A stretch of 64,000 bases of DNA from contig JAHBXZ010000016.1 in assembly GCA_019636215.1 (NCBI GenBank), positions 1-64,000 of the forward strand. Direction: 5' to 3'. Position numbers and translations under genes: made by a program. The stretch's first letter is position 1. Every line of letters begins with the position of its first letter. The notes under the pieces were generated by a model, which saw only the letters and a list, made by a program, of their open reading frames with translations, was not told the DNA's origin and did not search any database. Shown in pieces: positions 8,478-17,472 of this stretch. The DNA comes from Planctomycetota bacterium (lineage in GTDB: Bacteria > Planctomycetota > UBA8742 > UBA2392).

Positions 8478-11400
8478 ATGCCGCAACACGAATACAGGCT
8501 GGCCGCGCTTGTCACACCCCTGGAGAACGGACTGTTCTTCGGGGAAAGCCTGTTCTTTCCCGAAGTGTCAAGGCTGGGGGGCAGCGCGCTGCGTGTGCGC
8601 CGCGCGCTGGCGGTCAATGCAGCGGATCTGGCGGCCCGTGTTCCAGCCGCGTTCATGCACCGGCGCGCGGTGCCGGACGAACTCGTGGTGCGCACACTTT
8701 CATTGGATGTGCCGCCGCCACGGGACACTCCACTGTGGAAGGAACCCCTTCGTCTTCAAATTCCGTGGCTTGCGTACAACGCGCCGGGGCATTGCGTGGC
8801 GTTTGTGCCCAGCCTGGCCATGGAAGTCATTGCCCCAAACGAGGCCGAGTTGCTGGGACGATTGCCTGCAGAGACGCTGGCCGCCCTGCGAAGGCGCGAA
8901 TGGGCTGCAAGCCTCTCCGCGCTGGCATGCCATTTGAGGGGCGATGAGCTGATACTTGATGTTTCGCCCCTCGCCATCCGCGTCCCGACGCCTCGCGAAA
9001 GCGCCCGCGAAACCGACCAAGGCAAGCCCGAACGTTCTGTTCTGGCCGAGGTCGCCGATGACCTGATCAAGGCAACGCTGCCGGAGGCCTGGAATGTGAA
9101 CGCCCAGGTTGCCCGGCTGGCTGACTTGCTTGGCGGGCGGACGCCCCAGAGTGTTCTGCTGGTTGGCCCGCCGGGTGTCGGCAAGACGGCAATGTTGCAT
9201 GAACTCGTGCGGCAAAGAACCCTGCATGGCCTTGGCGACACGCCATTCTTTGCCACCTCGGGTTCCAGACTGGTTGCAGGCATGAGCGGCTTCGGCATGT
9301 GGCAGGAACGCTGCGATCGCCTGCGTCTGGAGGCAGCACGCAGGGCCGCGATACTGCACCTGGGGCAGTTGAGCGAGTTGATGGAAGTCGGCAAAGGGAT
9401 GATGATCCAGCAGGGCGTTGCCGGTTTCCTGCGGCCGTACATTGCGCGTGGAGAGCTTCGCGTCGTGGTGGAGTGCACACCCAGCCAGTTGCCATTCATC
9501 GAACGGCAGGATCCCCACCTGCTTGGTTCATTCGCCCGCCTGGACGTTACCGAGCCAACGGCCGCCGATGGCGCGGACATTCTACGGCGAGCCGCTGCCG
9601 GCGCCGCCAACGAGCCGGCGCTGGATACTGTGGCGCGCCTGCATCGTCGGTATGCGACTTACTCAGCCTGGCCCGGCCGTCCTTTGCGTTTTCTGCGCAA
9701 CCTCATCGCCGACAAGGCTGGAAGTCAGTCAACGCCGGCAGACGTCTATGCGGCATTTTCGCAGGAAACCGGCATGCCGCTGGACATTCTGGATGACTCC
9801 CGACCGCTGCCGCTGGACCAAGTTCAGGCCTTTTTCGACCAGCGCATCGCCGGCCAGAAGAACGCCATCAGCCTGGTGATTGACCTTCTGGCAACAGTGA
9901 AGTCCGGCCTGGCACGGCCTCACAGGCCATTGGCGAGTTTTCTGTTTGTCGGCCCCACCGGCGTCGGCAAGACCGAGACTGCGAAGGCCCTTGCCGAGTT
10001 CCTGTTCTCTGACCGGCGCCGCGTTGTACGTTTCGACATGACCGAGTTTGCCTCGCCTGGCGCGGTACAACGTCTGATTGGAGGCGCCCATGGTGAGGGC
10101 CTGCTTACCGCCAAGGTGCGCGAACAGCCGTTTTCGGTGCTGCTTTTCGACGAGTTTGAAAAGGCTGACCCATCTTTCTTTGACCTGATGTTGCAGGTGC
10201 TTGGCGAAGCGCGACTGACTGACGCGCGCGGCAGGCTGGCCGACTTCGGCAACACCGTCGTCATCATGACCAGCAACCTTGGCGCCGAGACGTTTCTGCG
10301 CGGCCGCGTGGGCTTTGGCACCGGGGGCCTGCAGCCCGAGGATCACTTCACCGGCGCCTTGCAGCGCTTTGCACGGCCGGAACTCACCAACCGCATAGAC
10401 CGCGTGGTGCCGTTCCTGCCGCTGCCGCCAGAGGCAGTCGCGCGGGTTCTGGATAAGGAACTTGAACTGATCCGCAGACGGCCTGGCATTCGCGCTTCCG
10501 GCGCCAGTCTGGATGCTTCGCCAGAGGCACGGGCTGCACTGGTGGCCGCTGGATGGCAACCAGAGTTGGGAGCCCGGCCGCTGAAACGAGAGATTGAACG
10601 CCAGCTGTTGGTGCCGATTGCCGAGGCATTGAACACAGGTGCCAGCGCCGGCACGGAGTTTTGCTTCACTGCGCGGCACGGCAAGATTGCCCTTGAACAG
10701 CGCACGGGCGGCCAGTCGGCCCATGTCGCCGACGCGCCAGCCATGGCCGTTCTTGCCGCTGAGTGCGCCACGCTGCGGCGAAAATCCCAGTCAGCACAGC
10801 GTGCACCTGCCATTCAGGAAGTGCGCAACGAGGCCTATCGCATACGTCGCGCGCTGGAGTTTGCCGAGCAGGCCGCGCGCAAACGCGGCAAAGCCTGGAT
10901 ACCAGTTAGTGCCGAGCGTGACCGCAAACGGCTGCCGCAACTGGAGTCGATCGTTCGCAACTTCGATGAAGTGCTTGCTCGTGCGTCCGCGCTGGAAGAC
11001 AGCATGGTTCTGGCCGCATGCGGGCGGGAGCTCGCTGTCGAGGACGCTTTGCGCGCAGGCATGGATGAGTTGCGAATCCTCTGGCGAGACGCGCTTCTAG
11101 ACTTGATGCGCCTGAAGGTGCCGACGGCAGACCTCGCAACTCTGGCGCTTGCGGGTGGCAATCACGACCACGTTTTTGAACTGGGACGCGGCTATGCAGG
11201 CTGGGCCCATACGCGCGGCTTCGATCCGCGAGTTGTCTGGCACTCCCAGTCGCCCACCGATGCAGACATTGCTGACATGCGCCGGCGGGCCGAAAACGAC
11301 GCCGAGTGTCGTGCGGCCGTTGACGCTTGGCAGGCCAAGGGCAACCGGGGGTTGCTTGCCATCTTCGCGGCCAACCCGATGAAGTTTCTTGTCGAACCGC

Positions 11401-11741
11401 GCGAGGAACCGGGCACGTTGGCACTTCAGTTCTCTGGCCGCGACATCGCCCTGCACCTGGCCCCAGAGGCCGGCCGCCACGTGTTTTCGACAGGCCACGA
11501 CCAGCCTGCAAGCGAAGTCCTTGTGTCGGTGCACCCCGGTGCCGCCATGAAGCCCGACACCGCCAACTCCGGTGACGCGCCGCGGAATCTGCGTCGCGGC
11601 TACAACCTGTCTGCGCGTCTGGCCCGCGACGAACTGTTGCAGGAGACAATCGCCTGGACAGGCTCGCGCCTGGACACGGTTGTGCAACGCGGCCTGGAAG
11701 GGACCTTTGAGCGGCTGCTTGAAAGGCAGGTGGACTCATGA
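8478..11741 (+). CDS. Hsp100/ClpB-like double AAA+ ATPase, first of three (A)
   Basis: 1087 aa. A unique ~220-residue N-terminal region replaces the Clp N domain. AAA D1 has Walker A GPPGVGKT (230-237), but the Walker B position reads ILHLGQL (292-298) where ClpB has a hydrophobic-D-E motif, so D1 probably binds but does not hydrolyse ATP. D2 is intact: GPTGVGKT (492-499), LLFDEFEK (D558, E559), IIMTSNLGAE, an arginine-finger region and the ClpB D2-small 'ELGARPLKR'. About 370 extra residues follow D2, including a helical stretch rich in Arg/Glu (~775-850). A likely role is unfolding or remodelling a protein complex. No ClpP gene and no obvious tripod loop were recognised. Starts 119 bp from the divergent radical SAM gene with no Shine-Dalgarno; TATATT at 8461-8466 would give a nearly leaderless message. 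Its stop overlaps gene B by ATGA. Confidence 0.85.
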   Translation: MPQHEYRLAALVTPLENGLFFGESLFFPEVSRLGGSALRVRRALAVNAADLAARVPAAFMHRRAVPDELVVRTLSLDVPPPRDTPLWKEPLRLQIPWLAYNAPGHCVAFVPSLAMEVIAPNEAELLGRLPAETLAALRRREWAASLSALACHLRGDELILDVSPLAIRVPTPRESARETDQGKPERSVLAEVADDLIKATLPEAWNVNAQVARLADLLGGRTPQSVLLVGPPGVGKTAMLHELVRQRTLHGLGDTPFFATSGSRLVAGMSGFGMWQERCDRLRLEAARRAAILHLGQLSELMEVGKGMMIQQGVAGFLRPYIARGELRVVVECTPSQLPFIERQDPHLLGSFARLDVTEPTAADGADILRRAAAGAANEPALDTVARLHRRYATYSAWPGRPLRFLRNLIADKAGSQSTPADVYAAFSQETGMPLDILDDSRPLPLDQVQAFFDQRIAGQKNAISLVIDLLATVKSGLARPHRPLASFLFVGPTGVGKTETAKALAEFLFSDRRRVVRFDMTEFASPGAVQRLIGGAHGEGLLTAKVREQPFSVLLFDEFEKADPSFFDLMLQVLGEARLTDARGRLADFGNTVVIMTSNLGAETFLRGRVGFGTGGLQPEDHFTGALQRFARPELTNRIDRVVPFLPLPPEAVARVLDKELELIRRRPGIRASGASLDASPEARAALVAAGWQPELGARPLKREIERQLLVPIAEALNTGASAGTEFCFTARHGKIALEQRTGGQSAHVADAPAMAVLAAECATLRRKSQSAQRAPAIQEVRNEAYRIRRALEFAEQAARKRGKAWIPVSAERDRKRLPQLESIVRNFDEVLARASALEDSMVLAACGRELAVEDALRAGMDELRILWRDALLDLMRLKVPTADLATLALAGGNHDHVFELGRGYAGWAHTRGFDPRVVWHSQSPTDADIADMRRRAENDAECRAAVDAWQAKGNRGLLAIFAANPMKFLVEPREEPGTLALQFSGRDIALHLAPEAGRHVFSTGHDQPASEVLVSVHPGAAMKPDTANSGDAPRNLRRGYNLSARLARDELLQETIAWTGSRLDTVVQRGLEGTFERLLERQVDS

Positions 11742-14700
11742 AGTCCGTCGTGCCGCTTTACGTCGAGAGGTTCACGGCCGATGCCGGGGTCCAGTACTAC
11801 GTTCGCCCGCTGTTTTTTGGAATGGCGGACGCCTCGCGCGACGACCTGAAGAAAGCCACCGATTCCGTCGCCGGGCAGCTTCGCAAGCGCGCCATGGCAC
11901 TGGCCGCAGAGCCGCGTCACGATGAGATATCGGCCCTTCTGTACTCTCCGCGCGTCACCGAAGAGCACGTCCGCGTCCATATCAACCTCAAGCGCCGCAC
12001 ATTCCAGGGCCAGTATCTGTTTGCACTGTACGAGGCGCATGGACGACGCATCGCGTTTACACCTCGCCTGCCCGAGCTGCACTTCACGCTGGAGGCCGGC
12101 GATCGGTTGGAAGCACGGGCCGCGGAGGTTCTGGCCGCCTACTACAGGAATCTGGAACGTGAAGAAGTCGAGTTCCAGCCCGAATGGCACACCACTCGCG
12201 GCCAAAGCTGGCTTGCGCACCTGGAACTGAACCTGGACCTGGACAAGCTGGCACGCAGGTCCGAGAAACAACAGCAGGAGGCGGTCGAGTCCTACAAGGC
12301 CGAGGCGGGTGGCGCCGAGCTTCTGCGTGTCGGACGCAACTTGTGCGAAGCGTGGCCGGACGACCTTGATCGCGCCGTACTGCGCGAATCCTCTGTCGCG
12401 GAGCTTTCACGGCTGTTGTGGTCCAACGACAAGCGACCGCTTGCATTGGTCGGCAAGTCCGGAGTTGGCAAGACAGCATTGCTGCATGAAAGCCTGCGGC
12501 GTGCCATGGACGGTGGTCGCGTTGCGAAGGGCGGCGCGCGGCAGATCTGGCTGGTTTCGCCCCAGCGGCTGATCTCCGGCATGAGTTTTGTCGGCCAATG
12601 GGAAAACCGGCTGAACTCGATCCTGGCTGAGTGCCGGCGCCAGCGACACATCCTGTACTTCGATGACTTCCTGGGACTGTTCCGAGCCGGGCAAAGCGCA
12701 AGTTCGCGCCTGAGCGTGGCCAACGTGCTGCGACCCTATATCGAGCGCCGTGAAGTTCGGCTGCTGGCAGAGTTCACCCCTGAGGCGTTGCGGGTCTTGA
12801 GCGACCTTGATCGCGGCTGGTCTGACCTGTTTCACCAGGTGCCTGTGCCAGAGCCATCGGAGCCTGAAGTGTGGCGCATCCTGTTGCAGGTCCAGCGCGA
12901 TCTGGAGGCCCGCCACTCCGTGAGGTTTGATCTCGATGCCCTGCCTACCGTGCTGGACCTGATGCTGCGCTATCGCCGCGACGTCGCCTTGCCTGGCAAA
13001 GCAGCATCCTTCCTGGCGCAATTGGCAGGAAAGCATCGCCATGGTGCCGTGAACCGTACCGCCGTTCTTCGGGAGTTCGAGGCCGGTACCGGACTCTCGG
13101 TGACATTCCTGGACGAACGCGCCGGACTTGGCAGGGCCGAAATCGTCAAGGGTCTTCGGGCCCGCCTCATTGGGCAGGATCAGGCTGTCGACGCGATTGC
13201 CAGTGTGGTCAGCGTAGCCAAGGCCAGGCTGAACGACCCCGAGAGGCCGCTGGGCACCCTGCTGTTCCTTGGTCCCACCGGCACCGGCAAGACGCAGTGC
13301 GCCAAGGCGCTGGCAGCATGGTTGTATGGCAGTGAGTCCAGTCTGTTGCGATTTGACATGAACGAGTTCGTGGATGGCTATGCCGTTTCGAGACTGGCTG
13401 GCACCATGGACGACCCCGAGGGCCTGCTTACTTCCGCAGTTCGCCGCAGGCCATTTGCGACCATCCTATTTGATGAAATCGAAAAGGCCCACCCGGCAGC
13501 CTTCGACCTGTTGTTGCAGGTGCTGGGAGAGGGCCGGCTGACCGATGCGATCGGCCGCACTGTCGACTTTACGAACTGCGTGATCATCCTAACCAGCAAC
13601 CTTGGAACCCGGCAGGCAGGCGGCGGGCTGGGGTTCTCCGGCCACGACGTACAGGGCGAGCAGGCATACGTGAATGCCGCACGCGCGTTCTTCCGGCCGG
13701 AGTTCTTTAACCGGCTTGATTACGTTGTGCCGTTCACGGCGTTGCCCCGCGAACATGTAGAAGAGATTGCCCGTGGTTTGTTGCGTGGCGTCATGTCACG
13801 GGAAGGACTTTCGCGGCGATTGTGCGTGCTGGAAGTAGAACCTGAGGCGATGGATGCCGTGGTTGAACAGGGCTATCACCCCACACTGGGTGCCCGGGCC
13901 ATCAAACGCGCCATCGAGTCCCGATTGACTGGCCCGGTGGCGGAACAGCTGGCGGCACTGGCACCTGACGCACCGACAGTGCTTCGGCTGGGCGGTCGTG
14001 CTGGCCAGCTTCAGGTAGAGGTTTCCACACTGGTAGCCGCGGCTTCCGAGCCCGGGACCTGCGCCGCTGTCAGTTACAAGGCGTTTGACAACGTTGTGGC
14101 CCGCATAGACGCAATACTGAACCGCGCGGAGCAATGGCTTGATGAAACACGACCCACCGGCGCGCTGTCAGGCCGCGAAATCAATCCTGCCCAGCGCCGG
14201 CACTTTGCCGTAAGGCAGTTGTACACCTGGCTGGACGAGTCCGTAGAACGGCTGGTGTCCGGGGTTCAGTCGCAGTCTGAACGCAAGCCGCATCTGCGGG
14301 AAGACGGTGCCACCCAGCGCCTTCGTGACCGTGCCGGGCCGACTGCCGATATTGAATGGGACACCCTGCCCCCGGAAAGCTGGAAGTCAATCCGCGCCGA
14401 TTCTGACCTCCGGGCTCTTGCACTCGCCGCCGCGCCCGATGCCGGAAGCTGGTGGCGAGACAACAGGCTGCGGTTGCTGGCCGCCGAAGCCGCCAGGCTG
14501 AAGCTGATGCTTGATTCGCCGCCCCAGGAGCAACGCGCGCTGATTGCCTTCCGCACCCTTGATGGCCGGGGACACCCGCTGGTACAGATGCACGTCGGAT
14601 CACTGGAAGCCATGGCGCGCCGGCGGCTGGATCTTGAGGTTCGGCGCGTCGATGACCCCGCCACAAACACATACGGTCTTCTGGCGACAGGCGACCTGGC

Positions 14701-14965
14701 GTTCTCCCTGCTGCGGGGCGAGTCTGCGACGGCCCTGTTGTGGGCTGGCGGGGAACTCGGCCTGCTTAGCACGGCAGTTTCGCAGCTTGAGCCGGCCCAG
14801 AAACCTGACTTGCCCCAACCAGGACCGCTGCAAGCCGTCAGCCGGGTCTGGGTCGAGACTCGCTGCCTGGATGTTCGAACCGGAATCCTTTCACGTCAGC
14901 GACCATCGCTGGCGATGCTGCAGGTCTGGGCGGCGGGGTCGCTGATGCTGGAGGAACCGGCATGA
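11738..14965 (+). CDS. Hsp100/ClpB-like double AAA+ ATPase, second of three (B)
   Basis: 1075 aa, paralogous to its upstream neighbour. The N-terminal ~230 residues are unlike Clp N domains. D1: Walker A GKSGVGKT (239-246), Walker B ILYFDDF (D309, D310; Asp in place of Glu). D2: GPTGTGKT (512-519), ILFDEIEK (D579, E580), 'VIILTSNLGTR', 'PEFFNRLDYVVPF' and 'TLGARAIKR'. After D2 comes a ~330-residue extension with a helical segment and a C-terminal alpha/beta region ('LIAFRTLDGRGHPLVQMHVGS', 'YGLLATGDLAFSLLRGES'). That region distantly recalls peptide-chain release-factor (PCRF) folds, but this is a guess. ATGA overlaps with both neighbours indicate one translationally coupled operon, as expected for subunits of a shared complex or mixed ring. 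Confidence 0.85.
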   Translation: MKSVVPLYVERFTADAGVQYYVRPLFFGMADASRDDLKKATDSVAGQLRKRAMALAAEPRHDEISALLYSPRVTEEHVRVHINLKRRTFQGQYLFALYEAHGRRIAFTPRLPELHFTLEAGDRLEARAAEVLAAYYRNLEREEVEFQPEWHTTRGQSWLAHLELNLDLDKLARRSEKQQQEAVESYKAEAGGAELLRVGRNLCEAWPDDLDRAVLRESSVAELSRLLWSNDKRPLALVGKSGVGKTALLHESLRRAMDGGRVAKGGARQIWLVSPQRLISGMSFVGQWENRLNSILAECRRQRHILYFDDFLGLFRAGQSASSRLSVANVLRPYIERREVRLLAEFTPEALRVLSDLDRGWSDLFHQVPVPEPSEPEVWRILLQVQRDLEARHSVRFDLDALPTVLDLMLRYRRDVALPGKAASFLAQLAGKHRHGAVNRTAVLREFEAGTGLSVTFLDERAGLGRAEIVKGLRARLIGQDQAVDAIASVVSVAKARLNDPERPLGTLLFLGPTGTGKTQCAKALAAWLYGSESSLLRFDMNEFVDGYAVSRLAGTMDDPEGLLTSAVRRRPFATILFDEIEKAHPAAFDLLLQVLGEGRLTDAIGRTVDFTNCVIILTSNLGTRQAGGGLGFSGHDVQGEQAYVNAARAFFRPEFFNRLDYVVPFTALPREHVEEIARGLLRGVMSREGLSRRLCVLEVEPEAMDAVVEQGYHPTLGARAIKRAIESRLTGPVAEQLAALAPDAPTVLRLGGRAGQLQVEVSTLVAAASEPGTCAAVSYKAFDNVVARIDAILNRAEQWLDETRPTGALSGREINPAQRRHFAVRQLYTWLDESVERLVSGVQSQSERKPHLREDGATQRLRDRAGPTADIEWDTLPPESWKSIRADSDLRALALAAAPDAGSWWRDNRLRLLAAEAARLKLMLDSPPQEQRALIAFRTLDGRGHPLVQMHVGSLEAMARRRLDLEVRRVDDPATNTYGLLATGDLAFSLLRGESATALLWAGGELGLLSTAVSQLEPAQKPDLPQPGPLQAVSRVWVETRCLDVRTGILSRQRPSLAMLQVWAAGSLMLEEPA

Positions 14966-17208
14966 GCACAACACGCCTCAGCGCGCTGGTATGGGTGGAC
15001 GATTGCGGTCTGGCAAACGGCCTGCTGGTCGAGCAGCCGGAAGTCGGCGCTGTTGGCCGCGACGAGAGTGACGTCCTGGCCCAGATTAAAGAACACCTTC
15101 ACTATCTGTTGCGTGAGGCAGAGTGGGAGTTCCCGGACGACCCGATGATCGATCCGCAGTTGCTTCGCGTGCCCGTGGACATCCGGCCTGAATATCAATC
15201 CAAAGTCAGGCGATTTCCGGTCGAGCACCCCGTTCGCGTAAACATGCCGGTAGTGTTCGGGCGCTATGACGGAGGACTGCAGGGCTGCGTAGTTCCAACG
15301 CTGGGCCTTTGGTTCAGCGTGGACGATAAATCGCGCATGCACGAATTGGCCCAACACTACATCACCGAAGCACTGCGTGGCAGCACGCCACAACGCCTGA
15401 GCCGCTCTCTGCCGCCACCCGGCGTAGAACTTCGTTCACTGGCCATTACAGGCCGTGCCCCACGCAACCGCGCGCAAAGGCGACAGTTTGAGGCCCTGGA
15501 GTCGGTGGCCGAACCCCTGGGCGAAAGGGCCTCGCGTCGACGCTACTCGCGCGCCTACCAGCGTGACGCGGAACTGGCCGAGCTTGTTCGCCGCCTGTCC
15601 AAGGATCGCGCCAGCGTGCTGCTTTTAGGCGAGCCTGGCTGTGGCAAGACATCCCTTCTGGCCAGCGCCGTGCGTGAGATAGAGCGCAGCCAGCCCAGGC
15701 CCGACGAAGGCAGCCGACCTCATCAATTGTGGCAGACCACAGCAGCGCGCCTGATTGCGGGCATGCAGTTCCTGGGCCAATGGGAGCAACGACTGGAAGC
15801 CGTTCTGGCTGAGCTGGCAGAGCTTGATGGCATTCTTTGCGTTGAAAACCTGCTGGATCTCGTCCGGGTTGGCGGCGCGGGCTCGCAGGACTCCGTTGGC
15901 GCGTTTCTGGTGCCGTACCTGCGCGCGCGTGAGCTGCGAATGGTGGCCGAGTGCACGCCCGCCGAGCTTGACGCCTGCCGCAGGCTGTTGCCGGCCCTCG
16001 TCGACGCCATGCAGGTGTTACCGCTGGCAACCATGGATGCAACGGCCGCTGAACTCGCGCTGGCCGCTCTGGCTGAGTCCAGTGCCCGTAACCTGCGCGT
16101 GACTGTCGATGCCGATGTGCCTGCAACGCTTGTTCGGCTCTTCCGGCGCTTTGCACCCTATGAGGCCATGCCCGGCAAGGCCGCCGCCCTGCTGCAAAAG
16201 CTGATGCTGAGGTCCGCGACCGAAGGCCGCCCATTGAAAGCCGAGGATGCGACCGCCGAGTTCACGCGCCTGACAGGCCTGCCGGACATGCTTCTGCACG
16301 ACGACATTACGCTTAGCGCCCAAGACGTTAGGGCCAGATTGGCCTCGCAGGTAATCGGTCAGAGTGCAGCTGCCCACACCTGTGCCGGGGTGCTGACCAC
16401 GTTCAAGGCTGGCCTGAACGACCCAGGCCGTCCACTAGGAGTGCTGCTGTTTGCGGGCCCCACGGGCGTCGGCAAGACGGAAATGGCCAAGGCAGTAGCG
16501 CGGGAGCTGTTCAGCCAGGGCCATGGCAATGACCGGCTTGTCAGGCTCGACATGAGCGAATACAGCGGCCATGGCAGTGCCGAGCGCCTGGTGACCGGCC
16601 CCCAGGGCGAGCCCAGTGAACTGATCCGCCGGGTACGCGAGCAACCGTTTTGTGTGCTGTTGCTGGACGAAATTGAAAAGGCCGCCCCGGAGGTTTTTGA
16701 CGTGCTGTTGGGCATGTTCGACGAGGGCCGATTGACCGATCGTTTCGGCAGGGAAACCAACTTTCGAAGCAGTGTGATCGTGATGACCAGCAACCTGGGT
16801 GCCGGCGCGGAGAAGTCCATGGGTTTCGGCCAGGCGACCCAGCCGGACTACTCCGCCGAAGTGATGCGCTACTTCAGGCCGGAGTTCTTCAACAGGCTTG
16901 ATGCGGTAGTTGCTTTTGCGCCGCTGGATCACGGCACCATCATGCGCATCGCCGAGAAAGAACTGCATGCACTTGCCCGTCGCGAGGGCCTGTTGCGTTC
17001 CGGTGCCAGCCTGGCATGGACTCCCGCTGTAGCAGAACTCCTGGCCCGCAACGGATACGACCGAAGGTTCGGTGCGCGGCCGCTGCAGCGCGCACTGGAA
17101 GCGCTGGTAGTAGCCCCCATCGCACGGGCCATGGCGGAATCACCAACCAGCGGTGGAGTCATTCGACTGGACGTTGATGCAGAAGGCCGGGTCGTGGTGG
17201 CATCCTGA
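14962..17208 (+). CDS. Hsp100/ClpB-like double AAA+ ATPase, third of three (C)
   Basis: 748 aa; shorter because it ends right after the D2-small domain and lacks the extensions of A and B. The N-terminal ~200 residues again have no Clp N repeats. D1: Walker A GEPGCGKT (223-230), degenerate Walker B ILCVENLL (Val-Glu-Asn at 294-296, no Asp). D2: GPTGVGKT (499-506), VLLLDEIEK (D569, E570), 'VIVMTSNLGAG', 'PEFFNRLDAVVAF' and 'RFGARPLQR'. It is last in the coupled operon (ATGA with B). The same D1 position is altered differently in all three proteins, so the D2 rings are probably the motors and the D1 domains structural or regulatory. Confidence 0.85.
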   Translation: MSTTRLSALVWVDDCGLANGLLVEQPEVGAVGRDESDVLAQIKEHLHYLLREAEWEFPDDPMIDPQLLRVPVDIRPEYQSKVRRFPVEHPVRVNMPVVFGRYDGGLQGCVVPTLGLWFSVDDKSRMHELAQHYITEALRGSTPQRLSRSLPPPGVELRSLAITGRAPRNRAQRRQFEALESVAEPLGERASRRRYSRAYQRDAELAELVRRLSKDRASVLLLGEPGCGKTSLLASAVREIERSQPRPDEGSRPHQLWQTTAARLIAGMQFLGQWEQRLEAVLAELAELDGILCVENLLDLVRVGGAGSQDSVGAFLVPYLRARELRMVAECTPAELDACRRLLPALVDAMQVLPLATMDATAAELALAALAESSARNLRVTVDADVPATLVRLFRRFAPYEAMPGKAAALLQKLMLRSATEGRPLKAEDATAEFTRLTGLPDMLLHDDITLSAQDVRARLASQVIGQSAAAHTCAGVLTTFKAGLNDPGRPLGVLLFAGPTGVGKTEMAKAVARELFSQGHGNDRLVRLDMSEYSGHGSAERLVTGPQGEPSELIRRVREQPFCVLLLDEIEKAAPEVFDVLLGMFDEGRLTDRFGRETNFRSSVIVMTSNLGAGAEKSMGFGQATQPDYSAEVMRYFRPEFFNRLDAVVAFAPLDHGTIMRIAEKELHALARREGLLRSGASLAWTPAVAELLARNGYDRRFGARPLQRALEALVVAPIARAMAESPTSGGVIRLDVDAEGRVVVAS

Positions 17209-17265
17209 TTCAACTTTCATACCGGCTTCACGGGTGTCTTGCATGGAGGGGTTACACTTCCCGGC

Positions 17266-17469
17266 ATGAGCGACATCCGCGAAGAACCGACAACTCAAGT
17301 CTTCAGCCATGTGTGTAACGCCCTGAAGGCGCTGGGACTGGCAGCGCTGGGTGCGGCAGTCATGGTTGGAATGCTGCCGCTGCTGGCGGGGCGTTCCGCC
17401 AAGCCGGTGCACGAAACCTCGCAGGAACCGGCCCGGCACGTCCCGCCGCAGGCCACGGCCTCGCGGTAA
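17266..17469 (+). CDS. small single-pass membrane protein
   Basis: 67 aa. Short charged N-terminus (MSDIREEPTTQ), one hydrophobic helix at about 21-40 (LKALGLAALGAAVMVGMLPL) and a Pro/Glu/His-rich tail. No family recognised. A GGAGGGG lies at 17243-17249, which is far (about 16 bases) from ATG 17266. It follows the Hsp100 trio by 57 bp on the same strand and could be a membrane accessory of that operon, or an independent gene. It ends only 3 bp from the convergent secreted-protein gene. Confidence 0.45.
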   Translation: MSDIREEPTTQVFSHVCNALKALGLAALGAAVMVGMLPLLAGRSAKPVHETSQEPARHVPPQATASR

Positions 17470-17472
17470 CGC

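Noticed and set aside
8478-17208. Type VI secretion ClpV or a phage-defence island as explanation of the Hsp100 trio
   Set aside because: No VipA/VipB, Hcp, VgrG, nuclease, methylase or toxin gene is nearby. The flanks are ordinary metabolic and signalling genes.
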